A stretch of 45,170 nt of DNA from Oscillospiraceae bacterium (GCA_015065965.1 SVPH01000022.1:1-45170); one strand, 5' to 3'; counted from the first letter of the stretch, positions 34,601 through 42,490 are shown. A program made the numbers and translations. Notes: generated by a model not told the origin, from the letters alone.

Positions 34601-37533
34601 TCAAGAGCGCCGATTGTATAGGTTTTAAGGTAGTTGCCGTCAGCAGATTTCCAAAGGTCTTCATCATGAGGCTGGATATATGTTGTTGACATGAGAAGAG
34701 GAAGTGCTGTTGAAAGAATGGGGAACTTATAAAGGTTGAGAAGTGTGAGCAGGTTGTAAACGAGCATGGGAAGAGATGCGCTTGTTGAACCTGCGTCAAG
34801 GAGACCGGCAAGAGTTGAAATTGTTGTTACCTTGTTGCCCATAACAACATTTGCTCTGTACTTATCGCCTGTTGAAGATGTGTTATATGCTGCATTAGAG
34901 TCACCGGTGATAAGAACACCGTTATCGTTGAAGAGAAGAGCAGTAACACGGTCAATGATATTAATGAGAACCTTTACAACAGAGTTGGAAAGTTCACCGG
35001 TCGGGTTAACCTGGAGAAGACCGAGGATACCCTGAAGGTCAAAGTTAATGAGATTGTTGAGAAGCCACTCGTTGATAAACTGAGCCGAACCGCCGATTCC
35101 GGGAAGCCATGATGCGGGAAGAAGTTTAAAGAGTGTTGAATCAACAAGTTCATAAACGATATCCCAGTTTGCTTCGGGGCTGATTACTTTGTTTGCGTAG
35201 TCAGTATAAACTGCTTTAACAACAGTTGTCATTGCGCCTGCGAAAATGGGGTCGTTGGTTGAAGTTGAAAGGTCCTTTACAAATGACTTGCTTGATGAAT
35301 TGTAAGAACCTACGAACGCGGGCATGTACTGGTTAACAGCCCACATAAGGAATTCGCAAAGGAACTGCTCAAATGTTGTATCGGTTGTAAACTTGTCTGC
35401 GTCACTGTCAAAGTGGAACACACCGTTAAGCATCTTTGCACCGTAAGATGAGATGATGCTCAGAGCAGCAGTGGGAACTCTTACCTGCTTTGTTCCTGTT
35501 TTATTACCATTCTGGTCTTTTATTGTGATAACCTTATCTGTGTAATAATAGAGAGGCTCAAGAGTTGTGCCGTCTGCGAGTACAGGAGCAACGCCTGACT
35601 GTGTAAGTTCATAGTAAGCATCAAGGCGTGCAAAGTAGTTGTTCTCGGGAAGGATAGGTGCTGCCATTGCTGCGAATGCATAAGCGAGAACTGAGGGAAT
35701 ATCAGTTGTCCACTCGGGGAAATAACAACCGTCGATGAAATCGTTAACAGCAAGTTTGATGATGTTAGCGAAAACCATATCGGTTGTAATTACATAGTTA
35801 GGTCTGATAAGTGAGGGATTTCTGTAAGTTGTTTCATTTGATGCATCAGATGTATTAACTGCTGCTTTAGTATCAAGATAGCAGTATGCCGAGGGATGCT
35901 GAGCACCGTTAGCATCTGTTATATACTCTGTGGGATAAATAATCTCGTTTGTTTCATATGTTACATAAGTCTGAGTAACTTTTGTTTCCTCAAGTGATGA
36001 TACAAGGTTGTAATCTGCATCAACAAACCATGAAACCGTAAGGTCATCAGGTGAGTATGCAAGGTGAGCCGAGTCTTCAAAAAGACCGAGGCTGGGAAGA
36101 AGGTTGATAAGAAGACGGGCAACGTCATTAAGGAGTGACATGAAGTTATCCTGAATCTTGAGGCCGTAGTAATCGATTGTGATAAATGTATCAAGAGCGG
36201 ATTTAACAACTTTGTTGCCGTTTTCATCAAGTTCGCCAACAAGGAGCCAGTCAAGAAGAGCGTTGATCTTGGGAACGGGATATGTATTCTCTTCATCTGT
36301 ATAGGTAGGAACAGGAGCACCGTTATCAACGAAAAGACCTTCAACGATACCAACGATCATTGAGAATGTCTGGTCTGTAAGTACAGCAGGATTGCCCTGA
36401 GGGAACTCTGCTGTGATTTCAACGCCGAGTAAATCAATGAGAAGATCATAGAGCAGATCTTTAAGTGTACCGTCAAAGAGAGCGGAAATAAGGTTTGCAA
36501 CAAGCTGATAGAAGTTCATTGTTGCGCCGCTGTCTGCTGTGCCGTCACCGTCACGGTCAACAGTGATTGCCGCTGAGCCAAGGCCGGCACCGCCGGGCTG
36601 CTTGCCGATAGCGGGGAAGAGAGGCTCATGATTTGCACCGAGAAGTGATGATGCACCGTCCGTACCCCAAGGTGAAAGTTTTTTCGCATCTTCATTCTTA
36701 CCGTCGCCTGTACCTGTGATAAGAGCCCAGTTAATCAACTGCTGAACCCATGCATCAATGTCACCGCCGGGAGCAGTGCCTGTATTTGAGTCAATAAGCA
36801 GGTTGTAAAGAAGATTCTTAAGCAATGTTGAAATATCAAGTTTGTTGCTGCTGAAAGTAATAGCAACGGGATCAAGCATATCACCAAGAAGGTTAGGAAG
36901 AAGACCTGCAAGAAGACCGCCCCAGTTGAAATCAAAAGCAAGAAGTGACTTCAAAAGTGCCTTCTGGTTTGAAATCCAAAGGATAAGCATTTCAAGAACC
37001 TGGCTGTCTTTAATAACTTCGTTGCTTCTCAGTTTTGTAGCATCAAGACCTGCTGCCTGAAGACCCTTATCTTCGTCAAGAAGGTCACCGAAAAGGCTGA
37101 GAACGTTACCTAAGCCAACGATGAAACTCTTATCAACAATAAGAACGTCAAGAACAGCGCTGAGAGTTCTGATAAGCATATCAACCGATCGAATGTCGAT
37201 AACACGGACTGATGGATCTTCGTCCATAGCACCTGCGTCTTCAAGGGGACCTTTAAGACCGATAAGGCTACAAACATCGAATCCTGCCAAATCATTCAAA
37301 TCGTCCGAAGTCAACATGATGCCCAAATCAGCAAGCATCATATCCAACTGGTCAAGTAACCAGGAAGCACCTTGGTCATAGTTGAACCAGTACTTTTCGT
37401 CCTGCGATTCCTGAGGCACATGCCAGTTATGGCTTGCTCTGTCAGCATACCATGCATAAGAAGGAACATATGCTGCTGAGAAAAGCATAACCGCTGCCAT
37501 AAGGACTGCAAGGAGTCTTTTTGCTTTTTTCAT
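31672..37533 (-). CDS. Giant secreted protein with C-terminal dockerin-like and InlB-like modules
   Basis: A 1953-residue exported protein. The start at 37533 has GGAGGTG 6-7 nt upstream and gives a classical signal peptide (MKKAKRLLAVLMAAVMLFSA, cleavage near AWYA). Residues about 30-450 are rich in Leu-rich helices with recurring LLYxLLID-like units (TLLKNLLYNLLID, TLKDLLYDLLIDLLG). The long middle (about 500-1780) is Asp/Asn/Tyr-rich and resembles no family I know. Near 1804-1864 come two Ca-binding loops typical of a type I dockerin: GDLNGDTRIDGTDASALN and ADVNHDSAVDNEDYDMIVKH. The last 70 residues form an InlB/Listeria-Bacteroides-type repeat (KDGFTFSGWVDENG, YTAEYV). There is no sortase signal. 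The dockerin suggests docking to a cohesin protein, but no scaffoldin is in the window. Single-gene unit with its own terminator. Function unknown. Confidence 0.85.
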   Translation of the reverse strand: MKKAKRLLAVLMAAVMLFSAAYVPSYAWYADRASHNWHVPQESQDEKYWFNYDQGASWLLDQLDMMLADLGIMLTSDDLNDLAGFDVCSLIGLKGPLEDAGAMDEDPSVRVIDIRSVDMLIRTLSAVLDVLIVDKSFIVGLGNVLSLFGDLLDEDKGLQAAGLDATKLRSNEVIKDSQVLEMLILWISNQKALLKSLLAFDFNWGGLLAGLLPNLLGDMLDPVAITFSSNKLDISTLLKNLLYNLLIDSNTGTAPGGDIDAWVQQLINWALITGTGDGKNEDAKKLSPWGTDGASSLLGANHEPLFPAIGKQPGGAGLGSAAITVDRDGDGTADSGATMNFYQLVANLISALFDGTLKDLLYDLLIDLLGVEITAEFPQGNPAVLTDQTFSMIVGIVEGLFVDNGAPVPTYTDEENTYPVPKINALLDWLLVGELDENGNKVVKSALDTFITIDYYGLKIQDNFMSLLNDVARLLINLLPSLGLFEDSAHLAYSPDDLTVSWFVDADYNLVSSLEETKVTQTYVTYETNEIIYPTEYITDANGAQHPSAYCYLDTKAAVNTSDASNETTYRNPSLIRPNYVITTDMVFANIIKLAVNDFIDGCYFPEWTTDIPSVLAYAFAAMAAPILPENNYFARLDAYYELTQSGVAPVLADGTTLEPLYYYTDKVITIKDQNGNKTGTKQVRVPTAALSIISSYGAKMLNGVFHFDSDADKFTTDTTFEQFLCEFLMWAVNQYMPAFVGSYNSSSKSFVKDLSTSTNDPIFAGAMTTVVKAVYTDYANKVISPEANWDIVYELVDSTLFKLLPASWLPGIGGSAQFINEWLLNNLINFDLQGILGLLQVNPTGELSNSVVKVLINIIDRVTALLFNDNGVLITGDSNAAYNTSSTGDKYRANVVMGNKVTTISTLAGLLDAGSTSASLPMLVYNLLTLLNLYKFPILSTALPLLMSTTYIQPHDEDLWKSADGNYLKTYTIGALEGYLGMLNDNLNAIDTGITFGEFTNDAGVKFTAEEVANSAVDGKAMAVKNADGVRTDIQLSTGYIFGTYDTRDEAVNMINQLKDSYIVTEYNEQTKTDVYKLYTRKSYLIAATTKNVTTEYEKDGTNLGEYTEYGGFSYAMPTYRAENITKIGHPFVNYEKEVDDYRFFEYEDFGKAGYLYNNQNDADDGGYEFIDEYNSFAKGTLVDAYGDWYMYYIESELRRRDLFDENGDGKSVKNDQDGDYRASYTETDENGNALKDENGNDIINPGYPVDGNPGIPTSVYPFFADTGTNFPNTEQTFQYYDVDGGYSYAARNKQGWLDSETGTVITGVDPEFFTTENFEQIRIAYELGQNPENNVVLSDADAESIIRYILGTVDFDITLNSKGVISGSTNWTNLSETQWNTINTWISQNGFTLTTETLEDGTTAYRLARPAFRLIYAGDMTFYANEGTTEFNVSNTPTLKARTVMDWRRKAITKEKRTYGNEIELALHDSYYDYIEQVYRYRVRLIDEIDEISWRRESAETGRKTTVDTTVLKWVLDLTEKDYRDSETRKRNVISVKNPDTGKWEDSKAFTTSSYAAFRDAWDFGNSLYLQANGNTDALGLGVTQSMVSAAYYGILETWMALVEFTGFADWTQIDSYVKVAEEILADPYLTHPDFGVESGLDKLEAALKDAYVYTDYIGDTDYDLNPNSKINYDSEYQLDIDSAAALLNQAIQALVYRKLPGLLDDPESTVDDIKIQDTKYENQIQYAHIYGLTEGVGFGDGTMDVEDVLDLLGLKVKGMTLDGETNTIERTPAARGNGTDARLDGRYRYNLRFRYYAVLYGDLNGDTRIDGTDASALNIYIAKGENYAAIMGDAKFEAADVNHDSAVDNEDYDMIVKHYTLNNSADEDKIKQNAHSNVPTSVATFVADGVTVDTIEVNVGSCFSTIPTAPSKDGFTFSGWVDENGVMLTTSTKMTANDVTYTAEYVAITE

Positions 37534-37548
37534 ATTTTGCACCTCCAT

Positions 37549-37618
37549 AAAAAATAAACGCTTTCGCGCCGAAGCCCCTGCAAAAAAGGCTTCTGGATAG
37601 GGTATTTGACCATACCCT
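37549..37618 (-). other. Structured 5' leader upstream of the giant gene (three hairpins)
   Basis: Read on the - strand, three dyads follow one another: AGGGTAT-GGTCAA-ATACCCT (37618-37599), GAAGCC-(11 nt)-GGCTTC (37593-37571), and CGC-GAAA-GCG (37568-37559), the last followed by TTTATTTTTT (37558-37549), then the ribosome binding site GGAGGTG. It could be an attenuator, a riboswitch of a class I do not recognise, or an mRNA-stabilising leader. The last stem is only 3 bp, so termination by it alone is unlikely. Confidence 0.5.
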
Positions 37619-37689
37619 TTGTTTACAGTAATTACTTTATAAAGGAGTTGTTACATTCTCCGTGTGAGAAATTTAATTTTTTGTAAATA

Positions 37690-37766
37690 AAATATGAACA
37701 AACTATTAACAAGCGCATTTTTTGTGCAATATTTATAAACGTTTTGTTTTTTGTTTGTTCATATTT
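37690..37766. repeat. Long-spaced inverted repeat in the upstream region of the giant gene
   Basis: A perfect 14-bp inverted repeat (AAATATGAACAAAC at 37690-37703 and GTTTGTTCATATTT at 37753-37766) with 49 nt between the arms. It may be a pair of binding sites for a regulator or a cruciform. The surrounding 37619-37893 stretch is A/T-rich and otherwise empty; I could not place a convincing promoter for the giant gene. Confidence 0.6.
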
Positions 37767-37893
37767 AACAACAGGTTTTGTGGCAATTTTTGGAAGTTTC
37801 AGTTAGACAAAAATAAATTTTTGAAAAATTTTGTTCTGTAAAGTTATTTATTTTTTAGGGTTTTTGTTCGGTTTTGTAAGAACATTTCAGCGC

Positions 37894-37944
37894 AAAAAAC
37901 GCCGTCTTTTTTTCCATCACTGTGTTCAGGATTAAAAAGACGGC
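37894..37944 (-). terminator. Rho-independent terminator after the HAD phosphatase gene
   Basis: On the - strand GCCGTCTTTTT / AAAAAGACGGC forms an 11-bp perfect stem around a loop of about 22 nt, followed by GTTTTTTGCG. It lies about 66 nt past the HAD stop codon. Confidence 0.75.
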
Positions 37945-37965
37945 TCTTATTTTTTTACTTTATCA

Positions 37966-37993
37966 AGGATTCTTCGCTCCGCTCAGAATGACA
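37966..37993. repeat. Short interspersed palindromic repeat (REP-like)
   Basis: AGGATTCTTCGCTCCGCTCAG followed by AATGACA, with ATTCT...AGAAT ends forming a partial palindrome. A shortened copy is at 31591-31612. From general familiarity, motifs of this type recur between genes in gut Clostridia genomes; that could not be verified here. Confidence 0.6.
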
Positions 37994-38010
37994 AAAAGCG
38001 CAGACAAGAC

Positions 38011-38643
38011 TTATTCACAAACCGAAACAAGTTCCCTTAAATCGCTTATGACCTTTGCTTTTGCTGCATACAATCTCTCTCTGTTTTCATGCCCGCTTGT
38101 AATCAGCACGCAATCCGCGCCCAACTGCGCTGCCATTTCGGCATCGTGTTCAAGGTCACCAATAACAAGCACACGGCGTTCACTACAGCCGCTGAGATAT
38201 TCCTCTGCTCTCTCAATTTTTGAACCAGCGTAGTAATCTGCTGCGCCGAGAACAGCCTCAAAGCGTTCAAATATACCGTATTTTTTAACATTTTTGCATA
38301 ATTGCTCGTTATTTGATGACGATACAATCGCCTGCTTTGCTCCGCACTCTGCAAAATAATCAAGCATCTCAACGGCACCATCGGTAAGTGAACACACTCC
38401 GAGATGGCGCAAATAACCCTCATTATATTGTTTGATTATAACAGAATAATCTTCTTGTTCCATATCAAAAACTTTTTCATAGAATTTGATTATGGGAACA
38501 CCTATACATTCCCTGTAAAAGTCAATATCAATAGGCGGCTTGCCCCTGAGCGCAAGCATATCGTTAACGCTCGCAAGAGATGCTGAGATATCATTAAGCA
38601 AAGTGCCGTTCCAATCCCAGATAATATGTGTGTATTTAATCAT
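38011..38643 (-). CDS. HAD-superfamily phosphatase (phosphoglycolate-phosphatase-like)
   Basis: A 210-residue soluble phosphatase of the haloacid dehalogenase fold. Motif I is IIWDWNGTLLND with nucleophile D10; motif II is AIVSSSNNE; the conserved Lys is in YAGSKIERAEEYL; motif III is VLVIGDLEHDAEMA. A helical cap lies between residues about 17 and 85. In motif I the second, general-acid Asp is Asn (DWN instead of DxD), a variant that I believe occurs in a subfamily of HAD proteins. The ATG at 38643 has AAGGAG 6 nt upstream; an in-frame GTG at 38649 is less likely. It is divergent from the MGMT-like gene. The substrate is unknown. Confidence 0.88.
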   Translation of the reverse strand: MIKYTHIIWDWNGTLLNDISASLASVNDMLALRGKPPIDIDFYRECIGVPIIKFYEKVFDMEQEDYSVIIKQYNEGYLRHLGVCSLTDGAVEMLDYFAECGAKQAIVSSSNNEQLCKNVKKYGIFERFEAVLGAADYYAGSKIERAEEYLSGCSERRVLVIGDLEHDAEMAAQLGADCVLITSGHENRERLYAAKAKVISDLRELVSVCE

Positions 38644-38697
38644 TTGCACTCCTTGAATATTATTAATGTTTTTGTTAATATAATAACAGGTGATATT

Positions 38698-39006
38698 GTG
38701 AATACATTTGACAAAATCTATAATGTTGTTAAAAAAATACCTAAAGGTAAAGTTGCAAGTTACGGCACCGTTGCTGCAATGGCAGGCAATCCGCGCTGGT
38801 CAAGAGTAGTTGGGTATGCACTGCATGTTAATCCTCAGCCCGGAACCATCCCCTGCCACAGAGTTGTAACACGCAACGGTGAAGTCTCCCGTGCATTCGC
38901 CTTCGGCGGTGAAAACATGCAGCGTCTTCTGCTCAGCGAGGAAGGCGTTGAATTCCTCCCTGACGGCAGAGTCGACATGAAAAAACATGCATGGTCAGGG
39001 TACTAA
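38698..39006 (+). CDS. Short MGMT-domain protein (6-O-methylguanine-DNA methyltransferase family)
   Basis: A 102-residue protein consisting only of the DNA-binding/active-site domain of O6-alkylguanine-DNA alkyltransferases. It has KIPKGKVASYGTVAAMAG (recognition region), NPRWSRVVGYALHVNP and the active-site motif IPCHRVV with C53. Because the Cys is present (alkyltransferase-like ATL proteins have Trp or Ala there), it may be a true single-turnover repair protein, although it lacks the N-terminal domain and the usual GGYAGG-type loop is altered (SRAFAFGG). I choose the GTG at 38698, with AGGTGAT upstream; earlier in-frame codons overlap the divergent gene. Its last 12 nt overlap the convergent CapA-type gene. 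Confidence 0.9.
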   Translation: MNTFDKIYNVVKKIPKGKVASYGTVAAMAGNPRWSRVVGYALHVNPQPGTIPCHRVVTRNGEVSRAFAFGGENMQRLLLSEEGVEFLPDGRVDMKKHAWSGY

Positions 39007-40314
39007 ATCCGATTTAGGCGATATAACACCGCTGTCTGAAATCGTTACACCCTGAGGTTCATAACTTTCAACACGATCAAAAAGCGCTCTGCGCTCAGCA
39101 TCTTCAGTCAGAAGTCTTGTTTCGCACTCCTTTTGTTCAAGGGGTACAATCAGGGCTTCTGTTTTCATTTGTCTGTCAATTTTTAAAGTAATAACACATG
39201 AATCGAGAGATTTGCTGTTAAACCAGAAATTGCCTACACTGTAAACAATAGGCTTTCCTTTGTAAAACTCCATGCCCTGCAGACAATGTGTATGACCGCC
39301 GACAACGGCATCTGCACCTGCATCAATATATTCGCGCGCCATAGTTTTCTGGCTTTCATCAAGTTTGGTTGTGTTTTCCGTTCCCCAATGCACATAGGCA
39401 ACGAGCACATCGCACTGCTCATCGGCGGCTTTTATTGCTTTAAGAAACTCTGCGCTGTCATACGTTCCCATTACTCCTGCAGATGCTTCACCTGCGACGG
39501 GAGTAAATCTGACTTTTTCCGCACTGCTTGCCGCAACAATACCAACTTTTATGCCGTTAACAACAAAATAGTATCCTTCAGCCGCTTCACCGAGATTCAT
39601 GCCGGCACCAACATGCGGAATTCCTGCATTGTCAAGGTAAGTGATGGTATCCTCAAACCCTTCCATACCGTAGTCATAGACATGGTTATTTGCAAGTGAG
39701 ACAATATCAACACCCATATCTCCATAGAGAGAAAGTTTATCGGGATGAACCTGAAAAGTCCATGTTTTTCCTCTTACAGGCTCACCTCTTACGCCAACAG
39801 AAAACTCATTGTTAATAAGGAAAACATCCGAAGCCTTGAGGTAGTCAACAACCGCTGTGTCAATACAGTTCATAACTCCGCCCATTGTGTTGGCATGCGC
39901 CATCGGTCTGTAATCAGGGTCAAAGAGAATATCGCCGACAAAGGAAACAGTAAAATTATCCTTGCCGTTAAAGCCACGGTTGCTGATATTATCAGCCTCA
40001 AGTTCACCGGAAATCATATCTTTGATTACATGGTATGAATAGCCCGTAAGTTCAAGCCATGAAAGTTCATTGAATGTGCCGCTGTCAAGTTCATCAATAA
40101 TCGACTGAGCCATCTCCTCACCCATTGATTCAAGGAAAACAGGGTTCATTTCAACGCCTGTTTCATCAGAAATGCGCTGAGATGCCTCGTCATAATTAAA
40201 CGCTTCTGCCTGCGCACGGATTTCAGTAAGCATGCTCTCACTGACATTAACCTTGCATGAGCACAGACCGCACAGCAATAAAGTTATTATAAATATATTT
40301 ATTATATTTTTCAT
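38995..40314 (-). CDS. CapA/PgsA-family metallophosphatase-like lipoprotein
   Basis: A 439-residue protein of the CapA fold (related to the poly-gamma-glutamate capsule protein PgsA/CapA and to calcineurin-like phosphatases). The N-terminus is a lipoprotein signal (hydrophobic core, then LCSC; Cys20 the likely lipidated residue). The catalytic-fold motifs are SFVGDILFDPD, INNEFSVG, VSLANNHVYDYGMEG, VAYVHWGTEN, VVGGHTHCLQG and YSVGNFWF. A 120-residue helical region lies before the fold. Its ATG overlaps the YkgJ-type gene stop (TAATG), and it is the last gene of a four-gene operon. No other capsule genes are nearby, so a general cell-surface phosphatase role is as likely as capsule synthesis. 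Confidence 0.9.
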   Translation of the reverse strand: MKNIINIFIITLLLCGLCSCKVNVSESMLTEIRAQAEAFNYDEASQRISDETGVEMNPVFLESMGEEMAQSIIDELDSGTFNELSWLELTGYSYHVIKDMISGELEADNISNRGFNGKDNFTVSFVGDILFDPDYRPMAHANTMGGVMNCIDTAVVDYLKASDVFLINNEFSVGVRGEPVRGKTWTFQVHPDKLSLYGDMGVDIVSLANNHVYDYGMEGFEDTITYLDNAGIPHVGAGMNLGEAAEGYYFVVNGIKVGIVAASSAEKVRFTPVAGEASAGVMGTYDSAEFLKAIKAADEQCDVLVAYVHWGTENTTKLDESQKTMAREYIDAGADAVVGGHTHCLQGMEFYKGKPIVYSVGNFWFNSKSLDSCVITLKIDRQMKTEALIVPLEQKECETRLLTEDAERRALFDRVESYEPQGVTISDSGVISPKSDLVP

Positions 40315-40829
40315 TATATCTCCCCTAACCTGCGCTGCAATTCTGCAATCTCCGTAAGTTCAGTGCTGACGGCTTTCATATACTCAAGAATTTTTTCGTC
40401 GCGGATAAGATATCTTGCCGCTTTATAAACCTCTTTGATAAATGATGAATCGAGTTCCTTGTTATTCCTTGCCAACGGGCACATGCCTGCTCTCGGGTCA
40501 TATACTACTTTAATTCTGATTTTACCGTCGTCTTCATAAACAAGAGGAAACAGAGGAAAAATACGACAAGCAAGCGGTCTTTCCGCTCTGTCGCATTCTC
40601 CGGAACAAATCAACATCGGATATCCGTAATTGCCTTCCGTTTCGCAAATCTCAAACCCATCTTTGCCCATAAAAAGTTCTTCCTCATAAGGAAAAAGCCA
40701 CATACCCTGACCGTCTCCGCGGCAGCAAAGACCGTCGCACAGCCTGCCGCAGTTATAAAATCCGAGCGGTGTTTTGTGATAAAGGCGTTCATATGCCTCG
40801 CGCAAAGCAGGATTTTTTATTTTATTCAC
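40314..40829 (-). CDS. YkgJ-type cysteine-cluster protein
   Basis: A 171-residue cytoplasmic protein with the zinc/iron-chelating cysteine-cluster pattern of the YkgJ family: C27, C31, C35, C36 (YNCGRLCDGLCCRG), then C-E-T, SGECDRAERPLACRIFPLFP and GMCPLA. The C-terminal 50 residues are helical. The start is a GTG that overlaps the stop of the GH84 gene (GTGA), with weak ribosome binding, so it is translated by coupling. Family members have been proposed to bind metal and act in maturation or modification of proteins; no defined role is known. Its place in a GlcNAc-related operon is unusual. Confidence 0.82.
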   Translation of the reverse strand: MNKIKNPALREAYERLYHKTPLGFYNCGRLCDGLCCRGDGQGMWLFPYEEELFMGKDGFEICETEGNYGYPMLICSGECDRAERPLACRIFPLFPLVYEDDGKIRIKVVYDPRAGMCPLARNNKELDSSFIKEVYKAARYLIRDEKILEYMKAVSTELTEIAELQRRLGEI

Positions 40830-42490
40830 AGTGTAAGCATCCTTTCAACAAAACTCTGAAGCGAAAAATCACAAAGAGTTTTTGGGTGATCGAGATATTT
40901 TTTCAATAAATCTTTTGTTTTTGATTTGTTTTCGGTTGAATTATCTTTAAGAATTGCCGATGCAAATTCAATCATTTCAAGAGCAATTTTTTGCTTTTCT
41001 GCCCATGGCAAAAGTTCCGCAAACATAGGGTTATCAACGGTTTCAATATATTTACAGCAAGCAGCAAGTTTTTCAATATATTCCGAAACCACAAAATGTG
41101 CACCGCCAATATCACCGTCAAAGAATTTTTGCTGAGCATCGTTCAGACATTCGTTAAGCATAGGTGAATTCTCAACCTTAAGGCAGGATGTGAGAAGATT
41201 ATCAAAGAATGGCATAACAACATTTTTATGTTCGCCAAAAATAATTTCACATGCTTTTTGCCATGATTCAAATCCTCTATATTTAACAGGATTCCAAAGA
41301 TAATCGCACACGGTAAGTAAAGGTATCCTGCTTGACAGGCACCATTCCATTGTGTTTGAAATAATTCCCTCTGAATAGCGGTATAAATCTTCTTCTCTGC
41401 CGTTAATATATCCGATATGCATTTCATTCTGCATTTCAGCATCATTGACAGGGAAGTTATCCCAATAAAGCGGTTTACGGTTTGTTGAATTTTCAAATAT
41501 AACGGCTTCACGCACAGTAAGTTCCTGAGAGCAAATATTCTTGCCTGTCCAGAAAATGCTGATACCGCCCGAAAGCCCTTTGCCGAGTTTTGAAATATAA
41601 TATTCATCGCCAAAGCCGTGATATTGCAACGGACAAACAGTAAGGTTACATTCATCATTCAATGATTTGATATAATCATAGAATTTATTGCAAAGAAAGA
41701 TATGTGCATTGACAGCCTCGCCGTCAAAAGCAATTTTATCCTGCTTATAATATAAATTTTCGGGGATATCGTCAACAAGAAGACCAAAGTTTCGTATTCC
41801 TATATTGTAAAGTTGTTCCGCTTTACAAATAAGTTTCTCAAAATCTTCTTCAGAAGAATATTTCATGCTAAGTCCCGGTGCCAGACAAAAATGAAAATCA
41901 ACAAAATTTTCATCACAGATTTTAACAATTTCCGAAAGTTTAAAAAGTTCTTTTTCAGGATAAAGTTCATCCCATTTATCTCTGTGATAAGGGTCATCTT
42001 TCGGGGCATAATAGTGTGTGTTCATACCGTAAAACGACAAAAGTTCAAGCATCATTTTTCGGTTTTCAAAACTCCACGGATTCCCGTAAAACCCTTCTAT
42101 ATAGCCCCTTTTGACAAACAGAGGGTAGTCCTCAACAAAGCCGATAAAGAATTTTTTATCCGCCGCCATCTGCTTTATTCTGTTCAATGCTCTGAACAGA
42201 CTTTTTCGGCAAGAAACAGTAAGTGTTGCACGCAGCCCGTCAGCGCATTTTTCTATCTCAACAAAGTATTTTTCATCGGTTATTCTGCGGCATTCTTCAA
42301 CGTATTCCGTACGGCGTGAATTTTCTTTTTCAATGTCTATGTAAAGCACATTACCTTTACAATCTTGCTTGTCATCTATGCCGTATAAAGCCTCAGCGTA
42401 ATCGCAGTCAAAGCCGCTGAACACCATTTTTTGAGGTATAAAATCAATCCATTCGGATATATTGGCTTTTTGAAAAGCAGGATATATCAT
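40826..42490 (-). CDS. GH84 beta-N-acetylglucosaminidase (O-GlcNAcase-like), no signal peptide
   Basis: A 554-residue glycoside hydrolase of family 84, which removes beta-linked GlcNAc by substrate-assisted catalysis. An N-terminal domain (residues 1-125) is followed by the catalytic barrel: VKRGYIEGFYGNPWS at 127-140, YYAPKDDPYHRDKW at 160-173, HFCLAPGLS, and the catalytic Asp pair D240-D241 (FGLLVDDIPE), equivalent to the DD of human OGA and Bacteroides GH84. A helical domain of about 150 residues closes the protein. There is no signal peptide or carbohydrate-binding module, so it is probably cytoplasmic. It overlaps the upstream SIS gene (ATGA) and the downstream YkgJ-type gene. With the SIS protein it suggests intracellular GlcNAc release and metabolism. 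Confidence 0.93.
   Translation of the reverse strand: MIYPAFQKANISEWIDFIPQKMVFSGFDCDYAEALYGIDDKQDCKGNVLYIDIEKENSRRTEYVEECRRITDEKYFVEIEKCADGLRATLTVSCRKSLFRALNRIKQMAADKKFFIGFVEDYPLFVKRGYIEGFYGNPWSFENRKMMLELLSFYGMNTHYYAPKDDPYHRDKWDELYPEKELFKLSEIVKICDENFVDFHFCLAPGLSMKYSSEEDFEKLICKAEQLYNIGIRNFGLLVDDIPENLYYKQDKIAFDGEAVNAHIFLCNKFYDYIKSLNDECNLTVCPLQYHGFGDEYYISKLGKGLSGGISIFWTGKNICSQELTVREAVIFENSTNRKPLYWDNFPVNDAEMQNEMHIGYINGREEDLYRYSEGIISNTMEWCLSSRIPLLTVCDYLWNPVKYRGFESWQKACEIIFGEHKNVVMPFFDNLLTSCLKVENSPMLNECLNDAQQKFFDGDIGGAHFVVSEYIEKLAACCKYIETVDNPMFAELLPWAEKQKIALEMIEFASAILKDNSTENKSKTKDLLKKYLDHPKTLCDFSLQSFVERMLTL

Noticed and set aside
37619-37893. A promoter for the giant gene in this A/T-rich region
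   Set aside because: Several loose -35/-10 pairs exist (for example TTGTTA-17-TATTTA on the - strand), but none stands out enough to annotate.
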